A stretch of DNA of 64,000 nt from Actinoplanes oryzae (GTDB lineage Bacteria; Actinomycetota; Actinomycetes; Mycobacteriales; Micromonosporaceae): contig NZ_JAUQWH010000009.1 in NCBI RefSeq assembly GCF_030757795.1, forward strand, positions 1-64,000. The letters are read 5' to 3'. The notes beneath the pieces were generated by a model. It saw nothing but the letters and a program-made list of their open reading frames with translations, did not search any database and was not told the DNA's origin. The translations under genes were made by a program, and so were the position numbers. Shown here in pieces: positions 7,669 to 20,580 of this stretch; the stretch's first letter is position 1; every line of letters starts with the position of its first letter.

Positions 7669-8502
7669 ATGCGGACATCAAGGTGGTGGGCGGCGGCGGC
7701 CGTGGTGCTGGCGCTGAGCGCGTGCACCAGCGGAGCGAGCGACGACAGCTCGACGGTGGGAGCGGCCGGTGTGGCGGAGCAGCCGGCGGCGCAGAAGGCC
7801 GAGGACACCCCCGCCAAGGCGCCGGACCTGAGCGTCGACCAGCGGGCGATCATTTACACCGGATCCATCACCGTACGCGTGGACGACGTCAACGCCGCCG
7901 CCGCGCGCACCACCGGCATCGTCGCCGGGGCCAAGGGCTTCATCGGCGGCGACCAGCGCACGAGCAACGGGGCCGACGGCTCGTCCGACGCCACGCTGAC
8001 CCTGCGCGTGCCCGCGGCCGGGTTCGGCGGCGTGATCGACCAGCTCGCCGGGCTGGGCACCGAGGAGAAGCGGGCGATCAGCACCGAGGACGTCACCGAC
8101 GAGTCCGTCGACCTGGACGCCCGGATCAAGACCCAGCAGGCCCGGGTCGACAGCGGGCGCACGCTGCTGGCCCAGGCCAAGGATCTGGAGGACCTGGTGA
8201 TGCTGGAGCGCGAGGTGGCGACCCGCGAGTCCGACCTGGCGTCGCTGCAGGCCAAGCAGCGCCGGCTGGCCGATCTGACCGCGCTGTCCACGATCACGCT
8301 CGTCCTGCTCGACCCCTCGGCCGAGGAGGACGAGCCCGCCCAGGGAGGGTTCCTCGGCGGGCTGCGCGGCGGCTGGCACGGCTTCACCACGTCGCTGGGG
8401 GTGGCGGCGACCGTGCTCGGCTACCTCCTGCCGTGGCTCGCCATCCTGGCCGTTCCCGTCGCGGTGATCATCGTGCGGCGGAGAAAGGCCAGGACCGCCT
8501 AG
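7669..8502 (+). CDS. DUF4349-domain lipoprotein
   Basis: The 277-residue protein has a lipoprotein signal with lipobox LSAC (Cys19). Residues 60-210 match the DUF4349 pattern, a beta strand region followed by a coiled coil with TQQARVDSGRTLL and LMLEREVATRESDL-type segments. A C-terminal membrane segment (about 240-268) ends in RRRKAR, so the domain is held outside the membrane at both ends. GGAGG precedes the ATG. The role is unknown; the topology suggests an envelope-stress or surface-sensing function, which is inference. Confidence 0.85.
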   Translation: MRTSRWWAAAAVVLALSACTSGASDDSSTVGAAGVAEQPAAQKAEDTPAKAPDLSVDQRAIIYTGSITVRVDDVNAAAARTTGIVAGAKGFIGGDQRTSNGADGSSDATLTLRVPAAGFGGVIDQLAGLGTEEKRAISTEDVTDESVDLDARIKTQQARVDSGRTLLAQAKDLEDLVMLEREVATRESDLASLQAKQRRLADLTALSTITLVLLDPSAEEDEPAQGGFLGGLRGGWHGFTTSLGVAATVLGYLLPWLAILAVPVAVIIVRRRKARTA

Positions 8503-8522
8503 AAGTCAGGACCGCCTAGAAG
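8490..8522. repeat. 16-bp direct repeat carrying two convergent stop codons
   Basis: CAGGACCGCCTAGAAG occurs at 8490-8505 and again at 8507-8522. The first copy holds the TAG stop of the DUF4349 gene; the second holds the minus-strand stop of the M20 gene. A small tandem duplication apparently separated the two stops. Confidence 0.9.
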
Positions 8523-9775
8523 GCAGCCGTGGCGAGCGCTGCCAGGGCGGTGTGCACCATCACGCGCACGCCGTAGCCGATGCAGCGCTCGTCCACGTCG
8601 AAGCCGCTCTGGTGCAGGTCGTGGTGCCGCTCGGCGCCCGGCGTGCCGGTGCCGAGGCGGATCATGGCGCCCGGCACGTGCTCCAGGTAGAACGCGAAGT
8701 CCTCGCCGCCCATGCTGACCTCGGCCTCGACCACCCGGTCGGCGCCGAGCGCGGCGCCCGCGGCCCCGGCGATGACGGCGGCGGCCATCCGGTCGTTGAT
8801 GACCGGCGGGACCCCGCGGGTGTAGACGACCTCGGCCTCCGCGCCGGTCGCCGCGACCACGTCGCGGATCAGGCGGGTGATCAGCTCGGGCGCCTCGCGC
8901 CACGCCTCACGGTTGAGGATGCGGACCGTGCCCAGCACCTCGCCCTCGCCGGGGATCGCGTTGAACGCCTTGCCGGCGTGCACGGCGCCCCACACCATCG
9001 AGACGCCCGCGCGCGGGTCGACGCGGCGGCCCAGCAGCGACGGCACGTCGACGATCACCCGGCCGAGGGCGTGCACGAGGTCGGCGGTCAGGTGCGGGCG
9101 GGCGGTGTGGCCACCCGGCCCGGTGAGGCGGACCCGGACCGTGTCGGCGGCCGCGGTGAAGGGCCCCGACCGTACGCCCACCAGCCCGGCCGGCAACTGT
9201 GGGTAACAATGCAGCGCGTACACGGCGGCGACGTCCTTGAGCGCGCCGGCCTCGATGACGCCCGGGGCGCCCGAGGGCACCGCCTCCTCGGCCGGCTGGA
9301 AGATCAGCCGCACCCGGCCGGGCAGTTCGCCGGCCTCGTTGAGCTGAGCCAGCGCCAGGCCCAGCCCGAGCATCACGGTGGTGTGCACGTCGTGGCCGCA
9401 CGCGTGGGTCACGTTGGGCACGGTCGAGCGGTAGGGCACGTCCTTGGTGTCGGGCAGCGGCAGCGCGTCGAGGTCGGCGCGGAACGCGATGACCCGGTCG
9501 CCCTCGCCGATGTCGCAGATCAGGCCGTTGCCGGCGGGCAGCAGCTCGGGGCGCAGCCCGGCCGCGGCGAGTTCGCGGGCGATCAGCTCGGCGGTGGCGA
9601 ACTCGGAGTACGACGGCTCCGGATGCGCGTGGATGTGCCGGCGGATCGCCACCAGCTCGGTGCCGTGGGCGGCGAGCCAGCGGTCCAGCTGGCCGGGGAG
9701 GGGTTCGGCTCCTGGTGGCGGCCCGGGGAACGGCGCCGCCGGGGCGCCCTCGGACGCCTTCACTGCACTCGACAC
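8516..9775 (-). CDS. M20-family amidohydrolase/peptidase
   Basis: The 419-residue zinc hydrolase is of the hippurate hydrolase/IAA-amidase type. Motifs in order are RRHIHAHPEPSYSE near residue 45, FRADLDALPLPD near 110, THACGHDVHTTVML near 130 (metal-binding Cys/His), FQPAEEA near 165 (catalytic Glu), and GGEDFAFYLE near 370. Members cleave N-acyl amino acids or related amides; the substrate is not predictable. An upstream in-frame start at 9817 is possible, but the GTG at 9775 better fits the family N-terminus. Single gene, converging on the DUF4349 gene. Confidence 0.9.
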   Translation of the reverse strand: MSSAVKASEGAPAAPFPGPPPGAEPLPGQLDRWLAAHGTELVAIRRHIHAHPEPSYSEFATAELIARELAAAGLRPELLPAGNGLICDIGEGDRVIAFRADLDALPLPDTKDVPYRSTVPNVTHACGHDVHTTVMLGLGLALAQLNEAGELPGRVRLIFQPAEEAVPSGAPGVIEAGALKDVAAVYALHCYPQLPAGLVGVRSGPFTAAADTVRVRLTGPGGHTARPHLTADLVHALGRVIVDVPSLLGRRVDPRAGVSMVWGAVHAGKAFNAIPGEGEVLGTVRILNREAWREAPELITRLIRDVVAATGAEAEVVYTRGVPPVINDRMAAAVIAGAAGAALGADRVVEAEVSMGGEDFAFYLEHVPGAMIRLGTGTPGAERHHDLHQSGFDVDERCIGYGVRVMVHTALAALATAAF

Positions 9776-9887
9776 GTGATGATCGCTTCCGTCGTCTCGT
9801 CTCTCCGCTTTCCGCAACGCGCGACAGCGTAGACCCTTGGAGGTCGCTGTCCGTTACGAATACCCTCGCAACGGATTTCCACCGCGT

Positions 9888-11459
<1,572 letters not shown>

Positions 11460-11644
11460 GCCTTGATCCTAGAGGGTGAACCATTTTGCACTCAGAGTCC
11501 GAAAAGTTCCACTCAAAGCAACGGCGCGAACACGGCGCGTCGAGCTTGTGCAAACACTGGGCGACCGACTTCCGGAAAGCGGGGGGTACCGGGCAAGATA
11601 GCGGGGTTGGCCGACCGACCCTCAACCCCTTCGGTGGCATCTCT

Positions 11645-13630
<1,986 letters not shown>

Positions 13631-13686
13631 GCCGGGGGTTCGGCCCCTCGGCTGTGGCGGCCGGGTCGTCGTGCTATCCACAAGGC

Positions 13687-15318
13687 ATGGCGACTGACGA
13701 CCTCCGCACGCCGGCCGAGACCTGGCTGGCCGACGACCCCGACCCGGCCGGCCGGGCCGAGCTGCAGGACCTGCTGGACCGGCTTCCGGAGACCGAGGCG
13801 GAGCTCGCCGACCGGTTCGCGGGCCCGCTCACCTTCGGCACCGCCGGGCTGCGCGGCCGGCTCCGCGCCGGGCCGAACGGCATGAACCTGGCCGTGGTCA
13901 CCCGCGCCGCGGCCGGCCTGGTCGCCTGGCTGGCCGCCAACGACGGCACGGGCCCGCTGGTGATCGGCTACGACGCCCGCCACGGCTCCCGGCAGTTCGC
14001 CGAGCAGACCGCCCGGGTGGCCACCGCCGTCGGCCGCGAGGCCCTGCTCCTGCCCCGGCCGCTGCCCACCCCCGTGCTGGCCTACGCCGTCCGGGAGCTC
14101 GGCGCGGTCGCCGGCGTGATGGTCACCGCCAGCCACAACCCGCCGCAGGACAACGGCTACAAGGTCTATCTCGGCGCGCAGCTGGGCGGTCCCGCCGGCG
14201 CCGGCGCGCAGATCGTCCCGCCCGCCGACGCGGGCATCGAGGCCGCCATCCGGGCGGTCCCGTCCGCGGTGGGGGTCCCGCTCGGCGAGCCCGGCACGGT
14301 CCTCGGCGAGGAGCTCATCGACGGGTACGTCCGGAGCGCCGCCGCGGTCGCCGGAGCCGGCCCCCGGGACCTCACCGTGGCGTACACGCCCCTGCACGGC
14401 GTCGGTGGCCCGGTGCTGACGGCCGCCTTCGCCGCGGCCGGCTTCCCCGCCCCGGCGGTCGTGGCCGAGCAGGCCGAGCCGGACCCCGACTTTCCGACGG
14501 TCGCCTTCCCGAACCCGGAGGAGAAGGGCGCCATGGACCTGCTCCTGGCGCTGGCCAAGGAGACGGGGGCCGACCTCGCCGTCGCCAACGACCCCGACGC
14601 GGACCGGTGCGCGGTGGCCGTACCCCTCGGCGACAGCTGGCGTCCCCTCACCGGCGACGAGCTGGGCGTGCTGCTCGCCGACCACCTGATCCGCCGGGGG
14701 ATGCCGGGCACCTACGCGACCACGATCGTCTCCTCCAGCCGGCTCGGCGCCCTCTGCCGGGCCCGCGGCGTCGCGTACGAGGAGACCCTCACCGGCTTCA
14801 AGTGGATCGTCCGCGCCGCCGAGGAGCTGGCCTTCGGCTACGAGGAGGCGCTCGGCTACTGCGTCGCGCCGGGGCTGGTCCGCGACAAGGACGGCATCAC
14901 CGCCGCCCTGGTCGTCGCCGACCTCGCCGCGAGCCTGAAGGCCGAGGGCAAGTCGCTGCTCGACCGCCTGAACGAGCTGGACACCGAGTTCGGCGTCCAC
15001 CGCACCGACCAGGTCTCCATCCGCGTCGAGGACCTGTCCGACATCGCCGCCATGATGGCCCACCTGCGCGCGAACCCGCCCAAGGAGCTGTCGGGAGAGC
15101 CGGTCACCGCCGTCGAGGACCGCGAGGCCGACAACGTGGTGACCCTGCGCACCGACCGCATCCGCGTGGTGGTCCGCCCGTCCGGCACCGAGCCGAAGCT
15201 CAAGGCGTACCTCGAGGTGATTGTCCCGGTCACCGGCAAGCTGATCAACGCCCAGTTCCAGGCGGGCGCCGAGGTGGCCCAGCTGCGCGGCGAGGTCACT
15301 AGGGCCCTCGGCCGCTGA
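13687..15318 (+). CDS. Phospho-sugar mutase (phosphoglucomutase/phosphopentomutase-like)
   Basis: The 543-residue alpha-D-phosphohexomutase has all four signatures. The phosphoserine loop is TASHNPPQDNGYK near residue 150. The Mg loop is DPDADRCAV near 305. The sugar-binding loop is EEALGY near 385. The phosphate-binding loop is RPSGTEPKLKAY near 500. Length and the DNGYKVY context place it with PGM2/phosphopentomutase-like enzymes rather than MurNAc/GlmM types. Either glucose-1-phosphate or (deoxy)ribose-1-phosphate interconversion is plausible. The latter would join thymidine phosphorylase to DeoC, both encoded in this window. The specificity is inference. Confidence 0.88.
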   Translation: MATDDLRTPAETWLADDPDPAGRAELQDLLDRLPETEAELADRFAGPLTFGTAGLRGRLRAGPNGMNLAVVTRAAAGLVAWLAANDGTGPLVIGYDARHGSRQFAEQTARVATAVGREALLLPRPLPTPVLAYAVRELGAVAGVMVTASHNPPQDNGYKVYLGAQLGGPAGAGAQIVPPADAGIEAAIRAVPSAVGVPLGEPGTVLGEELIDGYVRSAAAVAGAGPRDLTVAYTPLHGVGGPVLTAAFAAAGFPAPAVVAEQAEPDPDFPTVAFPNPEEKGAMDLLLALAKETGADLAVANDPDADRCAVAVPLGDSWRPLTGDELGVLLADHLIRRGMPGTYATTIVSSSRLGALCRARGVAYEETLTGFKWIVRAAEELAFGYEEALGYCVAPGLVRDKDGITAALVVADLAASLKAEGKSLLDRLNELDTEFGVHRTDQVSIRVEDLSDIAAMMAHLRANPPKELSGEPVTAVEDREADNVVTLRTDRIRVVVRPSGTEPKLKAYLEVIVPVTGKLINAQFQAGAEVAQLRGEVTRALGR

Positions 15319-15330
15319 CCCCGCCTGTCC

Positions 15331-15358
15331 GCCCGGCGCGTTCCTCCACGCGCCGGGC
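15331..15358. terminator. Perfect hairpin between convergent genes, likely bidirectional terminator
   Basis: Perfect 10-bp arms GCCCGGCGCG and CGCGCCGGGC enclose an 8-base loop. It lies between the stops of the phospho-sugar mutase and GPP34 genes. No T-run follows, as is common in high-GC actinomycetes. Confidence 0.6.
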
Positions 15359-15369
15359 CGGGGCGGCTC

Positions 15370-16056
15370 TCAGATGACCTTGGGGACGCCGAGGGCGGCG
15401 GTGATGGCCCGGCTCAGGGTGGCGACGACCAGGGCGACGCTCGGGCGGACGATCGAGTCCTCCAGGTTGCCGGTGCCGGAGAAGCCGGCGCCGCTGGCGA
15501 TCTGCTCGAGGCGCTCGTGGGCGCGGGCCGCCTCCTCCGGGGGCAGGCGCAGGGCGGGCTCCATGCGGGTGGCCACCAGCAGGGTGCACAGGGCGGCCGT
15601 GCGCTCGTCCGGGATCTGGTCGGTGGTGAGCGCGTCCGCGAGGCGCTTGCGGATCTCCGCCTCGAAGGACGGGTCGCAGGTCGGGTAGCGGTGCACGTGG
15701 ACGTAGCCGTCCATCTGGGTCTCGTCCACGTCCTGGATGACGCCGCGGGCGATGAGGTCGTCGAGCACGTGCTGGCGCAGCCGGTGCCGCAGCCGCTGCA
15801 CCCACTGGGCGGGGGTGTGCGGGTCGTCGGCGGCGGCCTTGGCGAGGATCTGGTCGGCGATCGGGTCGCCCGTCGGCGTGGGGTCGTTGACGACGAGGTT
15901 TCCGGCCACGTACGCGACCCGACCGGCCAGCGCGAGGTCGACCAGCACCGCCGCGGCCATGCCGAGGTCGAGTCCGATGCGGGAACCGGTCGCCTTGCCG
16001 GTCCGGTCGTCATACGCGAGGAGGAGGAGTTCCTCAGCGAGCGCGATGGAGGTCAT
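15370..16056 (-). CDS. GPP34 (GOLPH3/VPS74-like) family protein
   Basis: The 228-residue protein starts MTSIALAEELLLLAYDDRTGK and continues with GLDLGMAAAVLVDLALAGRV, the recognisable GPP34 pattern. In eukaryotes this fold binds phosphatidylinositol-4-phosphate at the Golgi. Actinobacterial members are widespread but functionally uncharacterised. ATG 16056 is chosen over an upstream in-frame codon because it aligns with the family N-terminus. It sits alone, convergent to the phospho-sugar mutase gene and downstream of no obvious partner. Confidence 0.85.
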   Translation of the reverse strand: MTSIALAEELLLLAYDDRTGKATGSRIGLDLGMAAAVLVDLALAGRVAYVAGNLVVNDPTPTGDPIADQILAKAAADDPHTPAQWVQRLRHRLRQHVLDDLIARGVIQDVDETQMDGYVHVHRYPTCDPSFEAEIRKRLADALTTDQIPDERTAALCTLLVATRMEPALRLPPEEAARAHERLEQIASGAGFSGTGNLEDSIVRPSVALVVATLSRAITAALGVPKVI

Positions 16057-16113
16057 GTCGCAAACGATAGTGGCCGGTGTCACCGGCGCAATGGCCGGAG
16101 GTCGGGGATCGGA

Positions 16114-17025
16114 CTACTTGCGGACCACCTCGAGTGCTTCGGGCCATGCGCCGCCCGCGAACACGTTTGCCCAGCTCTCGCTGATATGCCCCATGTCGAC
16201 CGCCCACCGGCCGCGCTGCGAGAGCCAGGCGGCGACGAGCGTTCCGCACGGTCCGAGAGCGAGAAGATACAGCCTGTCGGGATCATGCTGGTCGAGTTCG
16301 GCCATCAGGCGCGGCAGATCCGCGTACGCGTCCCGGGCCGCCGAATACACGAAGTCGATCGACTTGGCGTTGCCGAACAGCTGCGGCTCCAGGTGGAAGC
16401 GGGACCCCTCCCCGGTGACGATGACGACCTGCTGCCCGTCCCACACGTCCCGCCACAACTGGGCGCCGCGGTTGCCGAGATGCGAGAAGTAGATCGGCCG
16501 GGACACGTGCGCCGTCCCGTACTGGACGTGCGGGTTGAGCAGGGGCTTGACCTCGGGCCAGATGTCCAGCCAGACGGAGGTCCAGTGCGCGTCCCGGAAG
16601 GTGTACGGGAAGCCGACCAGCAGCCGCTCCGGGTCGTACCCGTCCATCCCGAGCACCGCCCGCAGGTCCCCGGCGAGCCCGGCCGACCACGGCTGAAAGC
16701 GCAGGTTGTACTGCGGGCGGAGCATGATCTTCAGCTCGCCGTCGCCGAAGCGGGCCAGGCTGAGCCGGTCGTGGGCGACGCGGCGCATGGTCTCCTCGAA
16801 GCCCAGCTGCTGCGCCTCGGTGAACTCGCGGATCTCGGCGAACATCGCGGTGGACGCGAAGGCGCGGAAGCCCTCCAGATACTTGCGCTGCTCCTTGAGC
16901 TCCCAGCGGATGTCGTAGAGCAGCGAGTTCGTCTCCTGGACCGCCTTGAGGACCCGCGGGTCCGGCTTGGGCGGTTCGAGGCGGCGCTTGATGAGGCCCT
17001 TGGTGCGGCGCCAGGCGTTGGTCAT
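16114..17025 (-). CDS. GT-D fold glycosyltransferase (DUF1792/SP_1767-like)
   Basis: The 303-residue protein has a basic N-terminus, a short helical region (about 30-75), then SLARFGDGELKIML (about 95-108). That stretch is the DxE-type metal/sugar-nucleotide motif of GT-D glycosyltransferases. VTGEGSRFHLEPQLF and DLPRLMAELDQ follow in the expected order. The ATG at 17025 overlaps the upstream gene's stop by 4 bp (ATGA), indicating a tight two-gene operon with the GT2/CDP-glycerol transferase. A role in decorating or extending a cell-wall teichoic polymer is likely from context; the sugar is unknown. Confidence 0.78.
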   Translation of the reverse strand: MTNAWRRTKGLIKRRLEPPKPDPRVLKAVQETNSLLYDIRWELKEQRKYLEGFRAFASTAMFAEIREFTEAQQLGFEETMRRVAHDRLSLARFGDGELKIMLRPQYNLRFQPWSAGLAGDLRAVLGMDGYDPERLLVGFPYTFRDAHWTSVWLDIWPEVKPLLNPHVQYGTAHVSRPIYFSHLGNRGAQLWRDVWDGQQVVIVTGEGSRFHLEPQLFGNAKSIDFVYSAARDAYADLPRLMAELDQHDPDRLYLLALGPCGTLVAAWLSQRGRWAVDMGHISESWANVFAGGAWPEALEVVRK

Positions 17026-20000
17026 CGGTGCTTCCTTCCCTCGGCCAGCATGCGGTCGGCGAGCCGGGCGGCGGCGTGGCCGTCGTCGAGGTCGGACGCC
17101 TTGGCGGCGAATGCGGCGTACCGCTCGGTGTACCCGGGGACGACCGTGTCGATGTCCCGGATGGCGGTGATCACTTCGTCCGACGTCGCCAGCAACGGCC
17201 CCGGCGCCTCGGCCTCGAAGTCGAAGTAGAAGCCACGCAGCTCGTCGCGGTAGTAGGCGAGGTCGTAGGTGAAGAACAGCATCGGCCGGCCGGTGCTCGC
17301 GAAGTCGAACATCACCGACGAGTAGTCGGTGATCAGGATGTCCGCCGCGGCGAGCAGGTCGGCCATGTCCGGGTAGGCGGAGACGTCGTACACGAAGCCG
17401 TCGCCCGCGCCCGGGATCTCGTCGATCACGTTCGGGTGCCGGCGGACGAGCAGCACGTGGTCCGCGCCGAGGCGGGCGGCCGCCGCTGCCACGTCGAGCT
17501 GCATGCTCATCTTGTAGACGCCGCCGCTGGACTCGTCGTCGCGCCACGTGGGGGCGTACAGGACGATCTTGCGCCCGGGCGGGAGCCCGACGACGGCCCG
17601 GACCCGCGCGGCGATCTCGGCCCGGTCGCGGAACAGGACGTCGTTGCGCGGGTAGCCGATCTCCAGGATCTCGCCGCCGTAGCGGAACGCGCGGCGCAGC
17701 AACGGCGTGCTGAACGTGTTCGGCGAGACCAGGAAGCTCCAGTTCGGCGCCTCCTCGGTCAGCTTCTCCAGGTAGCGGCGGTCGGTGAACTGCACGTCCT
17801 CGATGTCGAAGCCGATCCGCTTGAGCGGCGTGCCGTGCCAGGTCTGGACGACCACCTGCCCCTCGCGGCGCCGGAACCACTCCGGGAGGTGCTGGTTGGT
17901 GACGATGTACCGGGAGGTGGCGAGCGACTCGATCCACCGCTTGCTCCACAGCGCCACGGGCTCCGCGCTGTGCGGCAGCGGCGCCTGACCGTCCACCGAC
18001 ACCCACTGGTGCTCCAGCGGCAGGCCCCGGGCGAGCAGCTCCTCGTGGACAGCCTTGGGGCTGTCCGAGTACTGCCGGCCGGTGAAGGCGTTGTAGAGGA
18101 CGACGTCGCGCAGCGGCTGCTTGCGTACGGCGGGATAGTGCCCCTCGCGCAGCAGCGCCTGGTTGCGGCGGCCCCGCTCCTCGTCGGCCAGCGCCGAGCG
18201 GATCCGCAGGTGCACGCGCTCGTCGTTGTGCCACTCCAGCGAGACGCGGGGCGCGTCCCCGGCCAGCGGCAGGGGCAGGGCCTCCAGGGCGGCGGGGATG
18301 GCGGGCAGCGGCTCGACCCGGCCGGTGCCACTGCGGCAGAGGATGTGCCAGGTGCCGGCGCGCATCCGGATCGCGGCGCCGAAGGACGGGACGGCGTCGG
18401 GGTCGACTTCGGTCCACCACGTGTCGCCGTCCGCGCGTACGGGGAAGGTCTTGGTCTCCCGGGCGTTGCCCGGCCGGATGATGATCCGGAAGTCGTCGGC
18501 GGAGCGGCCGTGCAGCCGCCCGGAGAGCCGGAACCGGCGGTCGCCCGTGGCCAGCCCGGTCAGCAGCGGCCCGGTCGGGAGCGCGACGATCACGGCCTCC
18601 CCGTTGCGCACCGTGGTGACGTGCACGGTGTGGGCGGTCAGCGCCAGCGGCTCCCCGGCGCTCGCCACCGCCGTGCAGGGCAACGAGGCGCCCCCGTCGG
18701 CGCCGGCGGCCAGGCCGATGGTCCACCGGTCGGCGGGCTCGCCCACCCGCAGCGGCAGCCGTCCACCCTCGATGTGGCGCAGGTCCTCGGCCGGGATCCG
18801 GAAGCGGAACTCCTCCCCCGTCACCTGCACCGGATAGCGGCGGGAGACGACGCCCGGCACCCGGGACAGCGTCGCGCTCGCCGGCGCGGCATGCCCGATC
18901 GTCCCCTCCACCAGCAGCCCGTCGCCGTCGATCCGCAGCCCCGTCACCCGGGCCGGGATCCGCTCCACCCGCAGCACCAGCTTGCCGCCCGCGATGTGCG
19001 GGACGATCCGGACGTCGCCGAACTCGCGCGGCGTCAGCCGGATCGGCTGCGCCGGCTGCCCGATCTCCAGGCCGCCCTTGCTCTTGCGGCCCACGCCGAG
19101 CACGCCGACGACGACGTTCCAGTCGCCCTCGCGCCACTCGCCCTTGTCGGTGCGCAGGGCGGCGGGGTCGAGCAGGGCCTCGAAACCCGACCAGTCGTAC
19201 GCCGTCCGGGGCGACCCGTGGTCCGCGGTGGCATCGATGCACCGCCGCGGGGGCATCGGCTGCCGCCGCGTGCGCCGGCTGCTGCCGGCCTGCTTGAGCC
19301 AGATCAGCCGCGAGGTGCTCCACGGCCGGTTCGCGGGCTGGCCGGGAATGAAGGCGTGACCGCGGACCCGCAGCTTGCCGTCCACCCACTCCACCTCGTG
19401 CACCTTGCTGCGCGGGCGTGGCGTGCCGGCGACGAACAGCTCCGCCGGCAGCTGGGGCAGCTTCGCGTGCAGCAGATCCATGTCGTGGTAGCGGCGCAGG
19501 CCCCGCCGGGCGATCCGGCGCTGGCGGCGCAGCTCGGGCAGCATCTCCAGCAGCTCCGGCAGCATCTGGTTGCGAACCAGGGTCCAGAGCACCCGCTCCA
19601 CGGCGGGCAGCTCCAGGATCGCCTCGGAGTCGACGGTGTCGAGGTAGGCGTTGCAGCGCTCCAGGAACACCGCCCTGTACTCGTCGTCGACCCGGGGCAG
19701 CACGCGGAGGAAGAGCATCAGGTCGCTCTTGAGGACCGACTCGTCGTACTGGCGCTTGAGGGCCCGGTGGCCCGCCTCGCCGAGCACCCGGCTGACGCCC
19801 CAGCAGTTGGTGAGCCGGTCGATGAAGGCGGAGATCTCCTCGCGGCGCTGCGTGATCGACTTGTCCGGGCCCTCGCGCTCGCGCCAGTAGTAGACGGGTG
19901 CTTCGAGCACGTCGACCGCCCGGGCGAGCACGTGTGCCGGGACGGTGACGGGGATGTCCTCGTACAGGACGCCCTCGGGGAACCGGAAGTTGTGCTTGTC

Positions 20001-20507
20001 CCAGAAGTCGCGGCGGTACACCTTGTTCCAGGCCGTGCGGTCGCCGAGCAGCACCGGGAGCTTGCTCACATGGGTGCTCAGATGCGTGGCGGCGAAGGGC
20101 GCCCGGTGCATCGGCGACTGGCTCAGCCCCCGGGTCGTGAGGCGCAGCACGTTGGCGCAGGAGAAGTCGGAGCCGGTCTGCTCCAGCGAGCCGATCAGCA
20201 GCTCCGCCGCGTAGGGGGCGAGCACGTCGTCGCTGTCGACGAACATGAGGTATTCGCCGGTGGCCCGGTCGATGCCGGTGTTGCGGGCCGCCCCCAGCCC
20301 CGCGTTCTCCTGCCGGACCAGCTGGAAGCGCGGATCGGCGGCCACGAACCGCTCGGCGATCGTGGCGCTGTCGTCGGTCGACCCGTCGTCCACCACGATC
20401 ACTTCGAGGGCACCGCGGTACTGCCCGGCCAGCGACTCCAGACACTCCTCGAGGTACGGAGCCACGTTGTAGACGGGCACCACGATGCTCAGGACGGATT
20501 CGACCAT
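17022..20507 (-). CDS. Fusion of GT2 glycosyltransferase and CDP-glycerol glycerophosphotransferase
   Basis: The 1161-residue two-enzyme fusion. Residues 1-230 form a GT2 GT-A domain: SIVVPVYNVAPYLEECLESL, VDDGSTDDS, GLGAARNTG, and FVDSDDV as the DxD. A middle region (about 330-780) is beta-rich and unassigned. Residues about 790-1150 match TagB/TagF CDP-glycerol transferases: QTWHGTPLKRIGFD, YAPTWRDDE, RRHPN, ITDYSSVMFDFA and FFTYDLAYYR. It should build a glycerol-phosphate- or polyol-phosphate-containing wall polymer on the cytoplasmic face. Teichoic acids of this kind are known in Actinoplanes-type actinomycetes. It is the first gene of an operon with the GT-D protein. Confidence 0.88.
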   Translation of the reverse strand: MVESVLSIVVPVYNVAPYLEECLESLAGQYRGALEVIVVDDGSTDDSATIAERFVAADPRFQLVRQENAGLGAARNTGIDRATGEYLMFVDSDDVLAPYAAELLIGSLEQTGSDFSCANVLRLTTRGLSQSPMHRAPFAATHLSTHVSKLPVLLGDRTAWNKVYRRDFWDKHNFRFPEGVLYEDIPVTVPAHVLARAVDVLEAPVYYWREREGPDKSITQRREEISAFIDRLTNCWGVSRVLGEAGHRALKRQYDESVLKSDLMLFLRVLPRVDDEYRAVFLERCNAYLDTVDSEAILELPAVERVLWTLVRNQMLPELLEMLPELRRQRRIARRGLRRYHDMDLLHAKLPQLPAELFVAGTPRPRSKVHEVEWVDGKLRVRGHAFIPGQPANRPWSTSRLIWLKQAGSSRRTRRQPMPPRRCIDATADHGSPRTAYDWSGFEALLDPAALRTDKGEWREGDWNVVVGVLGVGRKSKGGLEIGQPAQPIRLTPREFGDVRIVPHIAGGKLVLRVERIPARVTGLRIDGDGLLVEGTIGHAAPASATLSRVPGVVSRRYPVQVTGEEFRFRIPAEDLRHIEGGRLPLRVGEPADRWTIGLAAGADGGASLPCTAVASAGEPLALTAHTVHVTTVRNGEAVIVALPTGPLLTGLATGDRRFRLSGRLHGRSADDFRIIIRPGNARETKTFPVRADGDTWWTEVDPDAVPSFGAAIRMRAGTWHILCRSGTGRVEPLPAIPAALEALPLPLAGDAPRVSLEWHNDERVHLRIRSALADEERGRRNQALLREGHYPAVRKQPLRDVVLYNAFTGRQYSDSPKAVHEELLARGLPLEHQWVSVDGQAPLPHSAEPVALWSKRWIESLATSRYIVTNQHLPEWFRRREGQVVVQTWHGTPLKRIGFDIEDVQFTDRRYLEKLTEEAPNWSFLVSPNTFSTPLLRRAFRYGGEILEIGYPRNDVLFRDRAEIAARVRAVVGLPPGRKIVLYAPTWRDDESSGGVYKMSMQLDVAAAAARLGADHVLLVRRHPNVIDEIPGAGDGFVYDVSAYPDMADLLAAADILITDYSSVMFDFASTGRPMLFFTYDLAYYRDELRGFYFDFEAEAPGPLLATSDEVITAIRDIDTVVPGYTERYAAFAAKASDLDDGHAAARLADRMLAEGRKHR

Positions 20508-20566
20508 GCGGACAGGCTAGGAAACCAATGCCACCCCGCGTGGCCACCCGTGGTTTTTCCGGCCGT

Positions 20567-20572
20567 TAGAGT
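20567..20572 (+). promoter_or_regulatory. Probable -10 element for leaderless NUDIX mRNA
   Basis: TAGAGT (TAnnnT) ends eight bases before the GTG at 20581, and no Shine-Dalgarno sequence is present. That spacing places the transcription start at the start codon. Confidence 0.45.
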
Positions 20573-20580
20573 CCGTTTCC

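Noticed and set aside
16114..20547. A single 1477-residue reading frame across both teichoic-type genes
   Set aside because: The long frame carries the GT-D protein only at its end. The upstream part is a shadow of the 1161-residue GT2/CDP-glycerol protein in the neighbouring frame, joined by an ATGA overlap.
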